26,534 bases of DNA from Condylostoma magnum (lineage: Eukaryota > Ciliophora > Heterotrichea > Heterotrichida > Condylostomatidae): contig CAKKTI010000117.1 in assembly GCA_920105805.1 (NCBI GenBank), forward strand, positions 1-26,534, given 5' to 3'. The notes under the pieces are model-generated. The model saw only the letters and a program-made list of their open reading frames with translations. It did not search any database and was not told where the DNA came from. The translations under genes and the position numbers were made by a program. The first letter of the stretch is position 1, and each line of letters opens with the position of its first letter. This document shows, in pieces, positions 1 through 9,885 of this stretch.

Positions 1-1134
1 TACTCGAACAAAATGGGAGAAGAATTTGGATCTTTAACACTTTTATACAAAAATTTAGAATTTATAACAGAATTGGCTTTAGGAGAAAAGGAAGGAAGGT
101 TAACAGTGGATCTGAATACTGTCTTTTTAAGATTTGATTAATTTGATCTTGAAGTTTAGGATAATCCTATTGCTATACATGGTAACTGGTATCTTAAGAA
201 CTATAACTAAAAGATTATAGACTCTCTTAGATTATTAGTACAATAGGTAATAAGAGTAGCTGTTGAGCAAGATTTACATGATTACTTGGAGAGTGTAGAA
301 ATGAAACTAAATCTGTCTGATTAAGTCTTTACTGATCTTTCATTAACTAAATCACCGTAAGTGATTGATGATGCTATAAATTTCTATATAAATGGAGTAG
401 TTTATACTGAAGATAATCCCAATATTGACTATCCTATAGAATATTTTGACGGATTTGACTTAAAAGACTTTGGAGACAAATAAATACGACTAAGTTTAAA
501 TGAATATTTCTTTAATTCTGCTTTATATGTAGCTCATAAGACAGGAGAACTAGATTTCACTATTACTTCCGAAATGCTACCTACAAATGATTACTTAACC
601 CTGAATACAATGTATTTAGAGATCTTGCTACCAGGTATCTTTGCCTAGTATGGCCTTAAGTCAGTGGATGTTAACATCAAAAGCGGCTCTAATCCTACCC
701 TATCGTTATTATAACAGGATGAAGAGCATCCTAATGGCTATTTTGTTATGAAGGCAGAGTCATCAGTAAGATTTGACGTTAGAGATGATGAAACAGCTGT
801 TGAGTTAAGTTAAATTCTATTAATTGAAGGAGAAGTTGAAATAGATGATTGGAAATTAAAAGCAAGTTTAAATTCAATAAAGATCGAGGAAATTTTAGTA
901 ACAACGAATAATCTTTCCAGGGATTTAGATGTCAGCCAAATTTAAAGCTATATTAATGTACTTTTAGAACAGCTTAAAAATGTTGTTTAAGAGCAAATCA
1001 ACTCATAAGCTTTAGATTTACCGAAATTATCTGTAGTTAATCTCACTTAAAGCAAAGCATCTATTCAAAACAAGTTTATTCTCATTGAAAGCACACCGAT
1101 TTATGATTTTGAAGAGCTGATTGATTTTATTTAG
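1..1134 (+). CDS. BPI/LBP/CETP-type lipid-binding protein, 3' part
   Basis: Frame 1 is coherent from the window edge when TAA/TAG are read as Gln, giving about 377 residues; the 5' end lies outside the window. The visible part looks like the C-terminal barrel of the tubular lipid-binding (BPI/LBP/CETP) family. It has alternating beta-rich segments such as GYFVMKAESSVRFDV and an amphipathic helix near residues 315-335. It closes with a typical LPKLSVVNLTQSKASIQNKF strand pair followed by IESTP. Family members bind lipids or lipopolysaccharide, usually outside the cell or in endomembranes; ciliates encode several. The end is a choice among in-frame TAG at 1132-1134 and TGA at 1183-1185. I prefer the first because family similarity stops at IESTP. 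The family call rests on pattern, not alignment. Confidence 0.6.
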
Positions 1135-1462
1135 TTAAAAGTTAGATTAAGTTTTAATATGGACAAAGTTTGTTATATTTACTGAGAAAGGATTTATAAA
1201 ACAAGATAGAAATTAATCATTTGATAGGGTTTTAGTTAACTCACAGAATAGGATTGGCTATATAGATTTTATTTTTATGATCCTATAAATTAGTATAATA
1301 AGCGATGTAATAACTATGTAAATTTAAAGCATCTTATATAAAAACAAGTTTAAATCTATTATTTGCTACTATTTATTAAGTAACTCTAGTATTATTTATG
1401 ATTATAAATAACCCCTAAATAACTGAATTCTATAAAGTTATTTATAAAACTACATAATAAAT
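1135..1462. other. AT-rich spacer between tandem genes
   Basis: This stretch holds the alternative last codons of the upstream gene (TGA 1183-1185) and then AT-rich sequence without a convincing frame on either strand. It must carry the 3' UTR of the BPI-like gene and the promoter of the next + gene. I see no RNA gene or repeat in it. Confidence 0.5.
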
Positions 1463-1828
1463 ATGGCCTAGAATCTCAGATATGTGATAAAGGAATCAGC
1501 CTTTGATAATGAATTTGATTAAAGCCAAGGATAGAGCTATAACCAACCATAAGAGGACGAATTTTCAATGGAATTTCCTACATGGATGATAGTTGTATGT
1601 GTACTTATTGGAGTAGGCGCGATTGGGGTATTAGCACGTATTATTTACTTATGTTATTAGAGAAATAAGGACAAGGAAGAAAAGAAAGAAAAGAAAAAGT
1701 AGAAAAAGTCAGCAAAGAAGTTGCTGCTGGACCATGATAATTACAACAATAATCAAGCTTATGGATATCAACCTCCCCCTCATATGGGTTACAATCAGGA
1801 CCACTATAATTAGTTTAGTTAGAAGTAA
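1463..1828 (+). CDS. small single-pass membrane protein, basic cytoplasmic tail
   Basis: From ATG 1463 this reads as about 121 residues under the reassigned code. Residues 1-38 are acidic and Gln/Asn-rich. Residues 41-63 form one strong transmembrane helix (WMIVVCVLIGVGAIGVLARI). A dense Lys/Glu patch (DKEEKKEKKKQKKSAKK) follows at about 69-86, then a Tyr/Asn/Pro-rich tail containing GYQPPPHMGY. The basic patch after the helix predicts a cytoplasmic C-terminus. Stop candidates are TAG 1811 and 1820 and TAA 1826; the last is used here. It converges with the coiled-coil gene, 55 bp away. I do not recognise a family. Confidence 0.6.
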
Positions 1829-1883
1829 TCTTCTTTACATGATTTCTACATATTTACTTTACTGCTTTAAATTAAATCCATAT

Positions 1884-3368
1884 TTATACTACTTTGCATG
1901 TATCTCTTTCATTTATTTTATTGTTCATAAACCGTTTTCGGTCCATGCGTGTTGCAGCTTCAGCTAGTTTAGTGGAAAGAAGATGATTAAACTCTCTTTT
2001 ACGATCCGGATTATTAGGTGAACTAAAAATTTTACAGTTTCTCCCACTACTATTGTACCTATTCTTATAATTAGATCGGTTCAACTTGCTCGCTAACACC
2101 ATAAGCCCGGCCTACGAACATCTATGACACTATTGCTTACTACTGCATTACTTGCACGATCTCTATATATCCCGACTACGATTATGCAGTGTTTTTGTAA
2201 TTTAATCAGTGTTTTCTATGTTTTGATTCTTTTGTAAAGGTTGTGGTGATTTTTTCTGTAGTGGCATAAATGAGTTTCTATCATACTCCTCATCTTGGTT
2301 TCTAGTTGCCTGGAATTGCTTGATTTTTTATTTGTGGCGTGAGTATAACTCGATTATTTAGTGCGATGATAGTTCTTTAGCTGGAGATTTTCTTAATTAG
2401 GGAACTTTCTGTACTAAAATTGCATCTGACCTCTCGCTTTACGATTTTTGTAAAGGAGGTGGAGGTGAGGGGGTAGGAGGGTTTAAAAGTTCCTTTTGCT
2501 GGTCTTCTGTGATTAGTTAGGTGCCTTCATTTAAAATAACTACACCTGGTTTGATACCTTAATACGGGAAGTTTAATTTAAGCACTGTTGGTACTACAGT
2601 TACGCAATAAGGTCTGTTTTTAGGAAATCCGTCCATACAATAGAAGTCATCTGGATGTTCTAAAATCTTATAGTCTAGAAACTGGGTAAAATTTATACTG
2701 ATTGGTTAGTCTTATAGCAACATATGCAGACTTAGTTAAAATATACTTTAGCACATACTTAAAAAATCAGAGCTATCAATAACCTCGTTAAATTATTCAC
2801 TTATCTCATCAGTTATGTAATACCCTACTTTATCCTAATACAGTTTTTAAAACTCCTCCTTATCAGGCATTACAAACACTTATTTGTACTGATCCTACAA
2901 TAATTTCAACATGTACTTGAATAATTACTCATTTTCCTCTACTTTTAAAATTTCAGCGAATTAATGAATCTTTTCATGCAGTTATTACTCCACTAGACAA
3001 TATACCATTGCCAGCATATCCTACACAAGCTTAACTAGATAAAAGTGGTTATCAAGGAAGTCTGGGAACACATCAAGTACGGTTTCTTATACCAAAACCT
3101 CCCACTTCTTCTTGAATTCACTTGGCAGCATGAAATTCGAGGAGGTGTTATTCATATTCTACCCTTATATACTAGTAGCATCCTATAATTTCTTAATCAC
3201 TCCTTCCGACCTTTTTAACTCGGCGCGAAGTTTAAACGCTTCTCTTTCCAACTACTCCACAATTATTTTAGCATTACTCAGTTTTTCCTATGGGCTATCC
3301 CCTTCAAACCTATATAAAACTTACAGTTGATCAACAGTCAAAGCCTCACTGTCAGTCTCTTATGACAT
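1884..3368 (-). CDS. conserved-looking coiled-coil protein with C-terminal Cys cluster
   Basis: ATG at 3368-3366 opens a frame of about 494 residues ending at TAA 1886-1884. Residues 30-65 are a Glu/Lys/Leu coiled coil. Helical segments follow, with LPSEFKKKWEVLVQ and LLQDQYKQVFVMPDK. Then comes a compact block (HPDDFYCMDGFPKN, YCVTVVPTVLKLNF, GIKPGVVILNEGT). A Pro-rich linker and a basic tail follow, with C-x2-C-x5-C-x2-C near residue 390. The YCVTVVP...GVVILNEG block loosely resembles the C-terminal domain of Mieap/SPATA18; this is a weak lead. It uses TGG only, no TGA. Its start lies 26 nt beyond the LC8 stop on the same strand. The far C-terminus has an odd, Arg-rich composition and could include extra read-through. 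Confidence 0.65.
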
Positions 3369-3394
3369 TTTTGTAAAATCAAAATTATGTTTAA

Positions 3395-3661
3395 CTAATT
3401 AGATTTCCATAGTAGCACGTATACACTTTCGTGATAACACAGGAAAATATAGCGCTTTGTTTGGTGAACTACATGGCTTCCAAAATCTCTTCCTACAATG
3501 CAGCTCCAGGCAGGTTGGTAGTGATCATCAAAGTTTTTCTTTATGCGTTGGGATACCAGTCTCTCGCTGTTAGATTCGTCAAAGGATTCCTGGATTGTTT
3601 GAAGAGCAAAGTTATGCATATCGTCTTCCATGTCAACACTTATCACCTTTAGATTGGCCAT
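3395..3661 (-). CDS. DYNLL: cytoplasmic dynein light chain LC8 (DYNLL family)
   Basis: A full-length LC8 of 88 residues; animal LC8 is 89. Family hallmarks are the central IKKNFDDHYQPAWSCIVGRDFGSHVVHQTK, which matches the LC8 helix 2 and WHCIVGRNFGSYVTHETK region, and the closing strand VYVLLWKSN. LC8 is a dimeric hub that binds short linear motifs in dynein intermediate chain and many other partners; in ciliates it serves axonemal and cytoplasmic dynein. All Gln codons here are CAA/CAG and both Trp codons are TGG, unlike neighbouring genes, as expected for a highly expressed gene. TAG at 3397-3395 follows exactly where the family ends, which supports TAG as a working terminator here. Confidence 0.95.
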   Translation of the reverse strand: MANLKVISVDMEDDMHNFALQTIQESFDESNSERLVSQRIKKNFDDHYQPAWSCIVGRDFGSHVVHQTKRYIFLCYHESVYVLLWKSN

Positions 3662-3705
3662 TATGCGGTTATTTTTATTAGAAATGGAATAAATATTAAT
3701 AGAAA
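3662..3705. promoter_or_regulatory. 44-nt divergent promoter gap
   Basis: The LC8 start (- strand) and the next + strand ATG are 44 nt apart. Both 5' UTRs and both core promoters must fit here or overlap the coding regions. The sequence is AT-rich with no clear shared motif. Confidence 0.55.
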
Positions 3706-4287
3706 ATGAACTAATAGCAGTTCTTCGATAGGCCTCCTACTCGATATATCAAAACTTCTATGGGCAGGAGGAATAGTCCGGAGCCTAGTTAGGCTAATTC
3801 ACCGAGGGAAGGTTAGCAAAATTACGAGTTTTAAAGGCCTCCTACTAGACATGTTGGGAGTCGGTAGGCTAATCATAGGAATAATTTAAGATCTAGCACT
3901 GTTAGTCCTGATATTTTTAGTATTAATGTTACTGAAAATTGTGAGTTCCAGCATAATGATAATTAAAACAAGATAAAAGTTACTCATACAAAATAAAAGT
4001 TATAATCAGTTAACGAGTCACCAAGACAATGCCCGTTTGCTTTCATACCAGAAGTAAACGAGAAATGTAAATACCCTATGCTCAGAAATTCTAAAATTGG
4101 ATTTTATAATCAAGTAAATGAAGCTAAAAAGCATGATTTAAGGAATAGAAGCAGAAGCCCAGAGCAAATTATCAAAAATACTAAGCTAAGAGCTGTTCAT
4201 TTTAAAAATTTAGAGACAGAGACTAAATAATTTTCCGTAAATAGACACCGTCCAAGATTACTATAAGAATAATTTTGTAAAATCTAA
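3706..4287 (+). CDS. unknown basic protein with duplicated RPPTR motif
   Basis: ATG 3706 opens a frame of about 193 residues. The N-terminal 60 residues are disordered, rich in Arg, Pro, Ser and Gln, and carry RPPTR twice (about residues 9-13 and 44-48), each followed by a short basic stretch. Other segments are RNSPEPSQANSPRE, RSRSPEQIIK and, near the C-terminus, HFKNLETET. SP/TP pairs suggest phosphorylation sites. Three TAA triplets (4264, 4270, 4285) could end it; the last is used. It is divergent from LC8 and convergent with the SK-like channel. I do not recognise a family; a cytoskeletal or ciliary role would be a guess from its neighbour only. Confidence 0.6.
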
Positions 4288-4474
4288 TTAAACTTAATAT
4301 AACATTCTATTCGAATTAAAAGGTGTTTATAAGTTTTAACTCAACCTAAATAGATTTTATTGAAACTTTTAAATGGACAAGCTTCTTTTGATTATTTTTA
4401 TATTGAATAAGTAATTATTATGCTTAAAGTATAAATCAATTATAATAAAGTGCTTATTTACATACATAATCAAG
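4288..4474. other. convergent 3' spacer
   Basis: This is AT-rich sequence between the ends of a + gene and the - strand SK-like channel. It holds the two 3' UTRs. No frame, RNA gene or repeat stands out. Confidence 0.5.
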
Positions 4475-5692
4475 TTAAAACTATTTAATTACTTCTGATG
4501 AATTAGATTAACTGGTTGATATTAAATCTTCAACTTGCTGGTCAAGATTATTTATCTTTCTCTCTATATTATCTTCTTCTGGATTTTTCATATAAAGCCT
4601 TACAATTGATTATCTTTTACCTTTAAACTCCTTCAAATACACTTTAAACTTTCTAACTTCTCCTTTAAATGCTTTGATATCGTAAAAATACTACTTATGC
4701 ATGAAATGTAATCTGAATCCAGATTAAATAAGCTTAGCAGCACTGTTTTAGATATCTTATTTACTGCTTAATCTTTCAACAAGAGATAATGATTTTTCCT
4801 CATGACTTTCCATAACAAAGATCTATAGCATCCCTACAACTAAAAAGCTGCTTAAAAATGAGCCTCAAATCCCTAGAAAAGCTACAATTAATCTTCCATA
4901 CGGAGTGCTAGGATAGAATACTCCATATCCAACATTCGTCATAACAACAGTTACGCATCAAAAACTATTGGTATATAGTTTAAAATTCATATTTGTATAG
5001 TAATCTATAGGTTGTTCAATTATTCTTATGCATATTCCTCCTATAACAATTGAAGCAATTCACAAAACGCCAACAAGTAAAATTGGATGTTCCTAAGTTA
5101 TGCATTTTAGAGTAAATAATAGCCCTGTTTTCTACCCGTATATTTAAACTATTCTATGTGCTCTAAATGAATTGTAATATATTAGCTCCTAGAATAAAGT
5201 GACTAGGTGTCTTATTCGAATCATCATTACTAAAAATAAAACTGAATTTAATTCTCAAAATACTGTGATATTTAATCTTGTAATATATCAAGAAAGCTGA
5301 TAATCTTTTAATCAATAATTACTATGAGGTAAATCTAGTATTAGATTTAAGATAACTTTAGATGAAATTCATTATATATTTTATTATGCTATTTTACCCT
5401 TTATCTTCTTGCATTAGAATTTGTTAAATTGTCTCATCATTTAGTTTATAAGTAAAAGGAAAGTGCTTAGGGATGATAAAAATAGTAAGGTATCTACTAT
5501 ATCTATATTTGTATGCATATAATCCGCTAATCCTGAGCTCAATAGGCCAATCATACTGAGCACGGAAATTTATACTTAGTTGAATTTTATTAGTTCTTTT
5601 ATTCAATCATCTGATAATATCCTTTTGCACTATATTTTGACAGGCTCATTGCATTAAATACTAAAGTAATTTTCAGTACTAATGGTTTCCAT
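4475..5692 (-). CDS. SK-like potassium channel with atypical filter
   Basis: ATG at 5692-5690 opens about 405 residues in one frame. After a short N-terminus and KRILSDDWIKEL come S1 to S5: DTLLFLSSLSTFLLLI, ILNLILDLP, VLFLVMMIRIRHL and HPILLVGVLWIASIVIGGI. The pore loop is NSFWCVTVVMTNVGYGVF, filter GYG at residues 255-257, and then S6 (LIVAFLGIWGSFLSSFLVVG). The tail SSKQDIQNSAAKLIQSGFRL, followed by basic helices and a heptad-like end (KINNLDQQVEDL), parallels the calmodulin-binding domain and coiled coil of SK channels. The filter is followed by Val-Phe rather than the usual Asp-Met. The filter-adjacent Trp and the S6 Trp are TGA codons. The end is TAG 4483-4481 or TAA 4477-4475. Confidence 0.85.
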
Positions 5693-5740
5693 GTTATAAA
5701 AAATTATATTCTAATATTTTCTTGAAGCTTTAATAATAAA
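5693..5740. promoter_or_regulatory. 48-nt divergent promoter gap
   Basis: This gap lies between the starts of the SK-like channel (-) and the MYND-kinase (+). It is almost pure A/T, with a TATAAAA-like string near 5695. It presumably drives both genes. Confidence 0.5.
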
Positions 5741-7834
5741 ATGGAATGCTAAACTTGTTAGAAGGCTTTAACCTAATATTAGGCCATCCTTTGTTAAAAA
5801 TGTAGAAAAGTACAGTATTGCTCTTGAGAATGCCTTAATATAGATTGAAACGATAGACACTAATAAGTATGTATTTAAGTGGTTCCATAAGGAACATAAA
5901 AGTATGAAGAAATAGTAGATCCAGCCATACTAGGATCATATAGTCAGGTTAAACTAGTAAAAGAAATTAAAACTGGAACTTTATATGTTATGAAGGTAAT
6001 AAGCAAACAAAACGTTAAAATTAAAGAATGCTTCTAATCTTTACTATGATGAAAAAGACAGGAAAATACACAACATATTTTAAAATTAGTTGAAAGCTTT
6101 GAGGATAATGAAAATATTTATATTATTTCCCAATATGCTCAAAATGGATGCTTGTTCAATGAAATTAAAGCAGATTTAAATACAATAGAAGTAAGAAAAT
6201 ATTTTAAGCAGGTTTGTTCTGCTATACAATATTTACACCAAAACTAAATAATACATAAAAACTTAAAACCATAAAACTTATTGCTTGATGAAAATTATGA
6301 CATTAAATTATGCGATTTCGGATGAAGCTACAAATAAAAAGTATATAAAAACAATTCTTGCAGTACAATTGAATACATGGCTCCTGAAATAATTAATAAT
6401 AAAGAGTTTTCATCTAGCACGGATATTTGAGCTTTAGGAATTTTGCTTTATGAGATGCTTCATGGAAATTTTCCGTAAGATAGAGAAATAACATAAGGGA
6501 ATATTAGTTTTAGAGAGGATATAACTTCAGAGGCTAAAGACCTGATTAAACAAATTTTGCAATTAGATCCTAGTAAAAGGCCTACTATATGAGAAATACT
6601 AGAACACAAATTCTTTTAGTCGGATTTAGTACCAGGCATGCAAATTCAACATACATATGAAGAGTATGGACAAATTGAAGGAATAATATAAAATATACAC
6701 GGAAGTGTTTGTGAGGTATTTTTCTAATAAATTCCTTTAACTTTATCTATGGAAGTAGAAAAAGCGGAATTGTTAGTTGTGTAAAAGTCTACAGAATAAT
6801 GCTAGGAAGAAGATGCTAATTAATTACATCGGAACGTTTGTGATCATGAAAATTCTATACTAGATTAAGTATAGAAATGATGCGGGAAAGGAAGACGAAA
6901 GAGAAGGCTTAGAAGCAGAGCAATGACACCACTATCTATGGAAAAATAAAATGATATCAATTTGAAAAAAAAATATACTAGAACTGAGTGTAAATCCATA
7001 GAGCCCTAAGAAAAACTAAACATAGTTGCTAATTGTTAAGATAAATAAAGTGATTAGTCTCATATATAAGAAAAAATATATTTGAATAATTATGCACAAA
7101 ATTAGAACCATTAAAACAACAAAAGAGCATAAAAGATGAATTTTTCTCTTATTGGAAATTAATAAAACTGTAAAAATCTCAAAAATGAAATGCCTCAAAT
7201 ATCAAATCTCGGAGAACTTTCAGTGCATAGTACTAATTTGATTAGTAGTTAAAGACCTAATAACACTTAAGCTTATAATAAAAATGTGCAATAAAACAAA
7301 CTATTTAACATTAACACAGATGAAATAAATTCATAATTTCCAAACTAAATCGATTTAAATGATACAAAAGATAAAAGAAATCAGTAATATTAAGAATATC
7401 CTAAAAACTATATGAAACCATAAAACATATAAAGCTTAAATGTCCCCTCTAAGCAGAATTCTTACAATAAATAATAAATCGAAACCGTACAAAATAAAAG
7501 AATTCCTGTTTAATATAATACACATTAATAATCAATTAGTACACAATCTCAAAAGAGAACAGACAAACTGAGTTAAAATAAATCTATTCAAACTTTATAA
7601 AAATAGTCTTATGTAACATAAGAAATGCTAGACCAGCGGAAAAGAGAATTACAACGTATTATACAAGAATTAGAAGTCTAACAAGAGCCTTTAAACCCTA
7701 AAAGGAACATTAAAAATAGTTCAACTGAAAACGAAGGATTCTTCAAATGGCTCGGACGTAAAATTGGATGCATAAATAGATAATAACTACAGCTTAAAAG
7801 TCAATATTAATTGAATAATTATTACAAAGACTAA
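5741..7834 (+). CDS. MYND zinc finger fused to protein kinase (probably inactive)
   Basis: A single frame from ATG 5741 runs about 697 residues. Residues 3-44 form a MYND finger: CQTC, then CQKCRKVQYCSWEC, then DWNDRHQQVC, with all eight ligands present. A protein kinase domain spans about 50-295. It has a degenerate glycine loop (GSYSQV), Lys85 in YVMKV, HKNLKPQN at 172-179, DFGWS at 192-196, YMAPE and DIWALG. The DFGWS motif and domain order recall Aurora/CAMK-like kinases. The catalytic Asp of HRD is Asn174, so phosphotransfer is probably lost. The C-terminal 400 residues are Asn/Gln-rich and disordered, ending in a helix near QEMLDQRKRELQR and the segment FFKWLGRKIGC. Trp is almost always TGA here. 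The end is uncertain (TAA 7808 or 7832). Confidence 0.85.
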
Positions 7835-7996
7835 CTTGTTAAATTGTTAAAAGCATTCTTACTAATCTATAAAATTGGCAGACATCAAATAAGATTGATA
7901 CTTTTCAATTTCAGAGTAACTAAATTGGCCACTATGTCCACAACTAATAGGAAGTAGATACCCAGTTGACTCATACTACCTAGAATCCTGCTATGA
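7835..7996. other. convergent 3' spacer
   Basis: This 162-bp stretch separates the ends of the MYND-kinase (+) and the hydrolase (-). Either gene could extend into it because every stop triplet is also a sense codon. No other feature is visible. Confidence 0.45.
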
Positions 7997-9823
7997 TTAA
8001 TTTAGTATGACTCTATAAATAATAACTAGAATATCAGCTATTTACCTAAGGAAAGATGCCAATTTTTCAGATTTGTTTGAAGGTATTTATAACAATTCTT
8101 AAACAATCTCTAGTAAATTGTCAATTGCATGCTTAAATTACAATATAGAGTTGTCCTTAGACACATTTAAAGTTTCTGGGTTTGAACTCCCATAAGTTAC
8201 TAGTACTTTAAGCCAAGTTTTTAATTAAATCAGCCTTTAATCCCCGTTTATTATTCTAATCAATGGTTTACCTCCTGAGTCCAATGAATCTAATAAATCA
8301 AATATTTGATAGTTTATATAAATCATGTCTGGGGAAGAGTCATCTTGGGATAATGAAGGACAAATAGAAAGCTCTATATCAACCTCTGTGTTTACTACGC
8401 CTTCAATTTCAGAGTTGTCAATTATTCTTAAAACTTCATCAACCAAATGCAGCAAATTTTAGCACTGTTCCTCACTTAAAATCTCATAATTACTCATTTG
8501 CTCACTTACACAAACTTTCAGTGATGATTGATCAATTATCATATTGTCTTAAAAATCACAACTGATTACCTTGAAGCATTTCGACTCTATATAATTCTGA
8601 GTATTTAAATCACTTCATTTTCTTAAGTACTTGTATCCAAATGCAGCAATACATCCAAATCTGTCGTTTATTAACTTCTGCATCTATCCGAATGTTCTAT
8701 CAGCGAATAAGAAATCTAATTAACAACTTTTTGCTATGTGTGTTGCAGAAATACCTCCAATAGACTCACCGTGAGTTCCTATGCATTATGGCTTATAATT
8801 TTACTTTAGAAAGTTAACTATTGTCTCTCCATCTTACTCACATGATTTCGGGCAAGGAAGGCTAGAACTGTCTTAGTATCCACGGTAATTTCATAAAAAT
8901 AGATTAATGTTGTTTTAGAGGTAAAATTAAAGCCATTCATTTTAGTAATGAGCCAATTCGTAGTAAACAGCGTTAGGACTGCAGAATATTATTGTTTTAT
9001 TGGAATTTGCTGAGAAGTACATACAATCTAAGGTTTTACGATTCTAAGTTTCTAATGCCATTCTTTGTCCTTTATACTTCATTGCTAATTACAATCGTAG
9101 ATAGTTGAAGTTGCCTACTTATTAAGGTAAAACCCATAGTCATCCTGTTTTTAAGTGGCTTTTTTAATCAGTGAATCTTCGCAATTACTAAGCAATTGTT
9201 TCTAGATTTTGTATTGCTTTCTCATAAGGTTTAATATCTTAGATTTAGAAGTGAATGCTTTCTTAGTAATTGAACTTAATTTTGTTGATTTAGTCTCAAA
9301 AGTTTGTATATGAATTTCTATATTATAAATTGTCACTTTTTAGGATTTAAACACAATTTTTCAAATTCTCAAAAATTATTTGTTGAGTTTGATTTAGGTT
9401 CATTTGATCAGATAATTCTTCAAAAATCTGTATAGACTCTTCTAGTTTTTCAACTTAGATTCATGAAAGAGTAAATCTATCTAGTTAGATATAAGAGCCG
9501 TGGGAGTCATTCCAGCTTAATATTAACTAAATTACAGCTTATTGCAATTTTTCTATCATTTGCTATAATTATTTAGTTACGTATTAGTTCATACTAAACT
9601 CAGTTTACTTTCTCCATATACAAGAGCTACCTGGAAATATGGCCTTGGATGTGACAAATCTTATGACTCAAATATAAAGCACAAATTAAACAAAAAATGA
9701 CATTAAATAGTCTAAGAAAAGGGAAATAAAGAAGAAAAGCAGTATTGTGATTGAAATTCCTATTGCTATACTTATTAATACTATTCATTTAAGCATGCTT
9801 GATCTTTTAGTTCTTCGAACCAT
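7997..9823 (-). CDS. membrane-anchored alpha/beta hydrolase (ABHD type)
   Basis: ATG at 9823-9821 opens about 608 residues in one frame. The N-terminus is basic (MVRRTKRSS) followed by two hydrophobic segments, near 14-35 and 38-60. A helical region of about 200 residues follows, then the hydrolase core from about 260. The core includes strand TIIFCSPNAVYYE, the oxyanion-type turn LFLWNYRGYQD and the nucleophile elbow GESIGG with Ser354. Strand VISCDFQDNMI offers a candidate acid Asp. The catalytic His is not obvious. The architecture matches ciliate ABHD-like proteins, predicted serine hydrolases facing the cytosol or lumen from an anchored N-terminus; the substrate is unknown. The stop is TAA 7999-7997 or TAG 7993-7991. 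Confidence 0.8.
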
Positions 9824-9885
9824 TTTATATATAATCTTATAATTTTTTATCAGGTTACAAATTAGTCTGTTAATTTAAATCACTA

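Noticed and set aside
1734-1967. Standard-code ORF of 77 codons on the + strand
   Set aside because: It lies out of frame over the small membrane protein and the convergent 3' ends; its hydrophobic Tyr/Phe/Ile composition is typical of a shadow frame.
3338-3394. Extending LC8 past TAG to the next TGA (Loxodes-type TGA-only stop)
   Set aside because: It would add about 20 non-family residues and overlap the start of the next gene; LC8 length is very conserved.
3431-3652. + strand ORF opposite LC8
   Set aside because: It is the antisense shadow of the LC8 gene, whose identity is certain.
5424-5606. - strand 60-codon ORF beginning MNKRTNKIQL
   Set aside because: It is in a different frame from the SK-like channel, whose continuous frame covers this region with S1 and flanking sequence.
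5741-7834. Reading the kinase as a pseudogene riddled with stops
   Set aside because: The stops are only TAA, TAG and TGA at Gln- and Trp-compatible positions, frame is kept over 2 kb and motifs are intact, so recoding explains it better.
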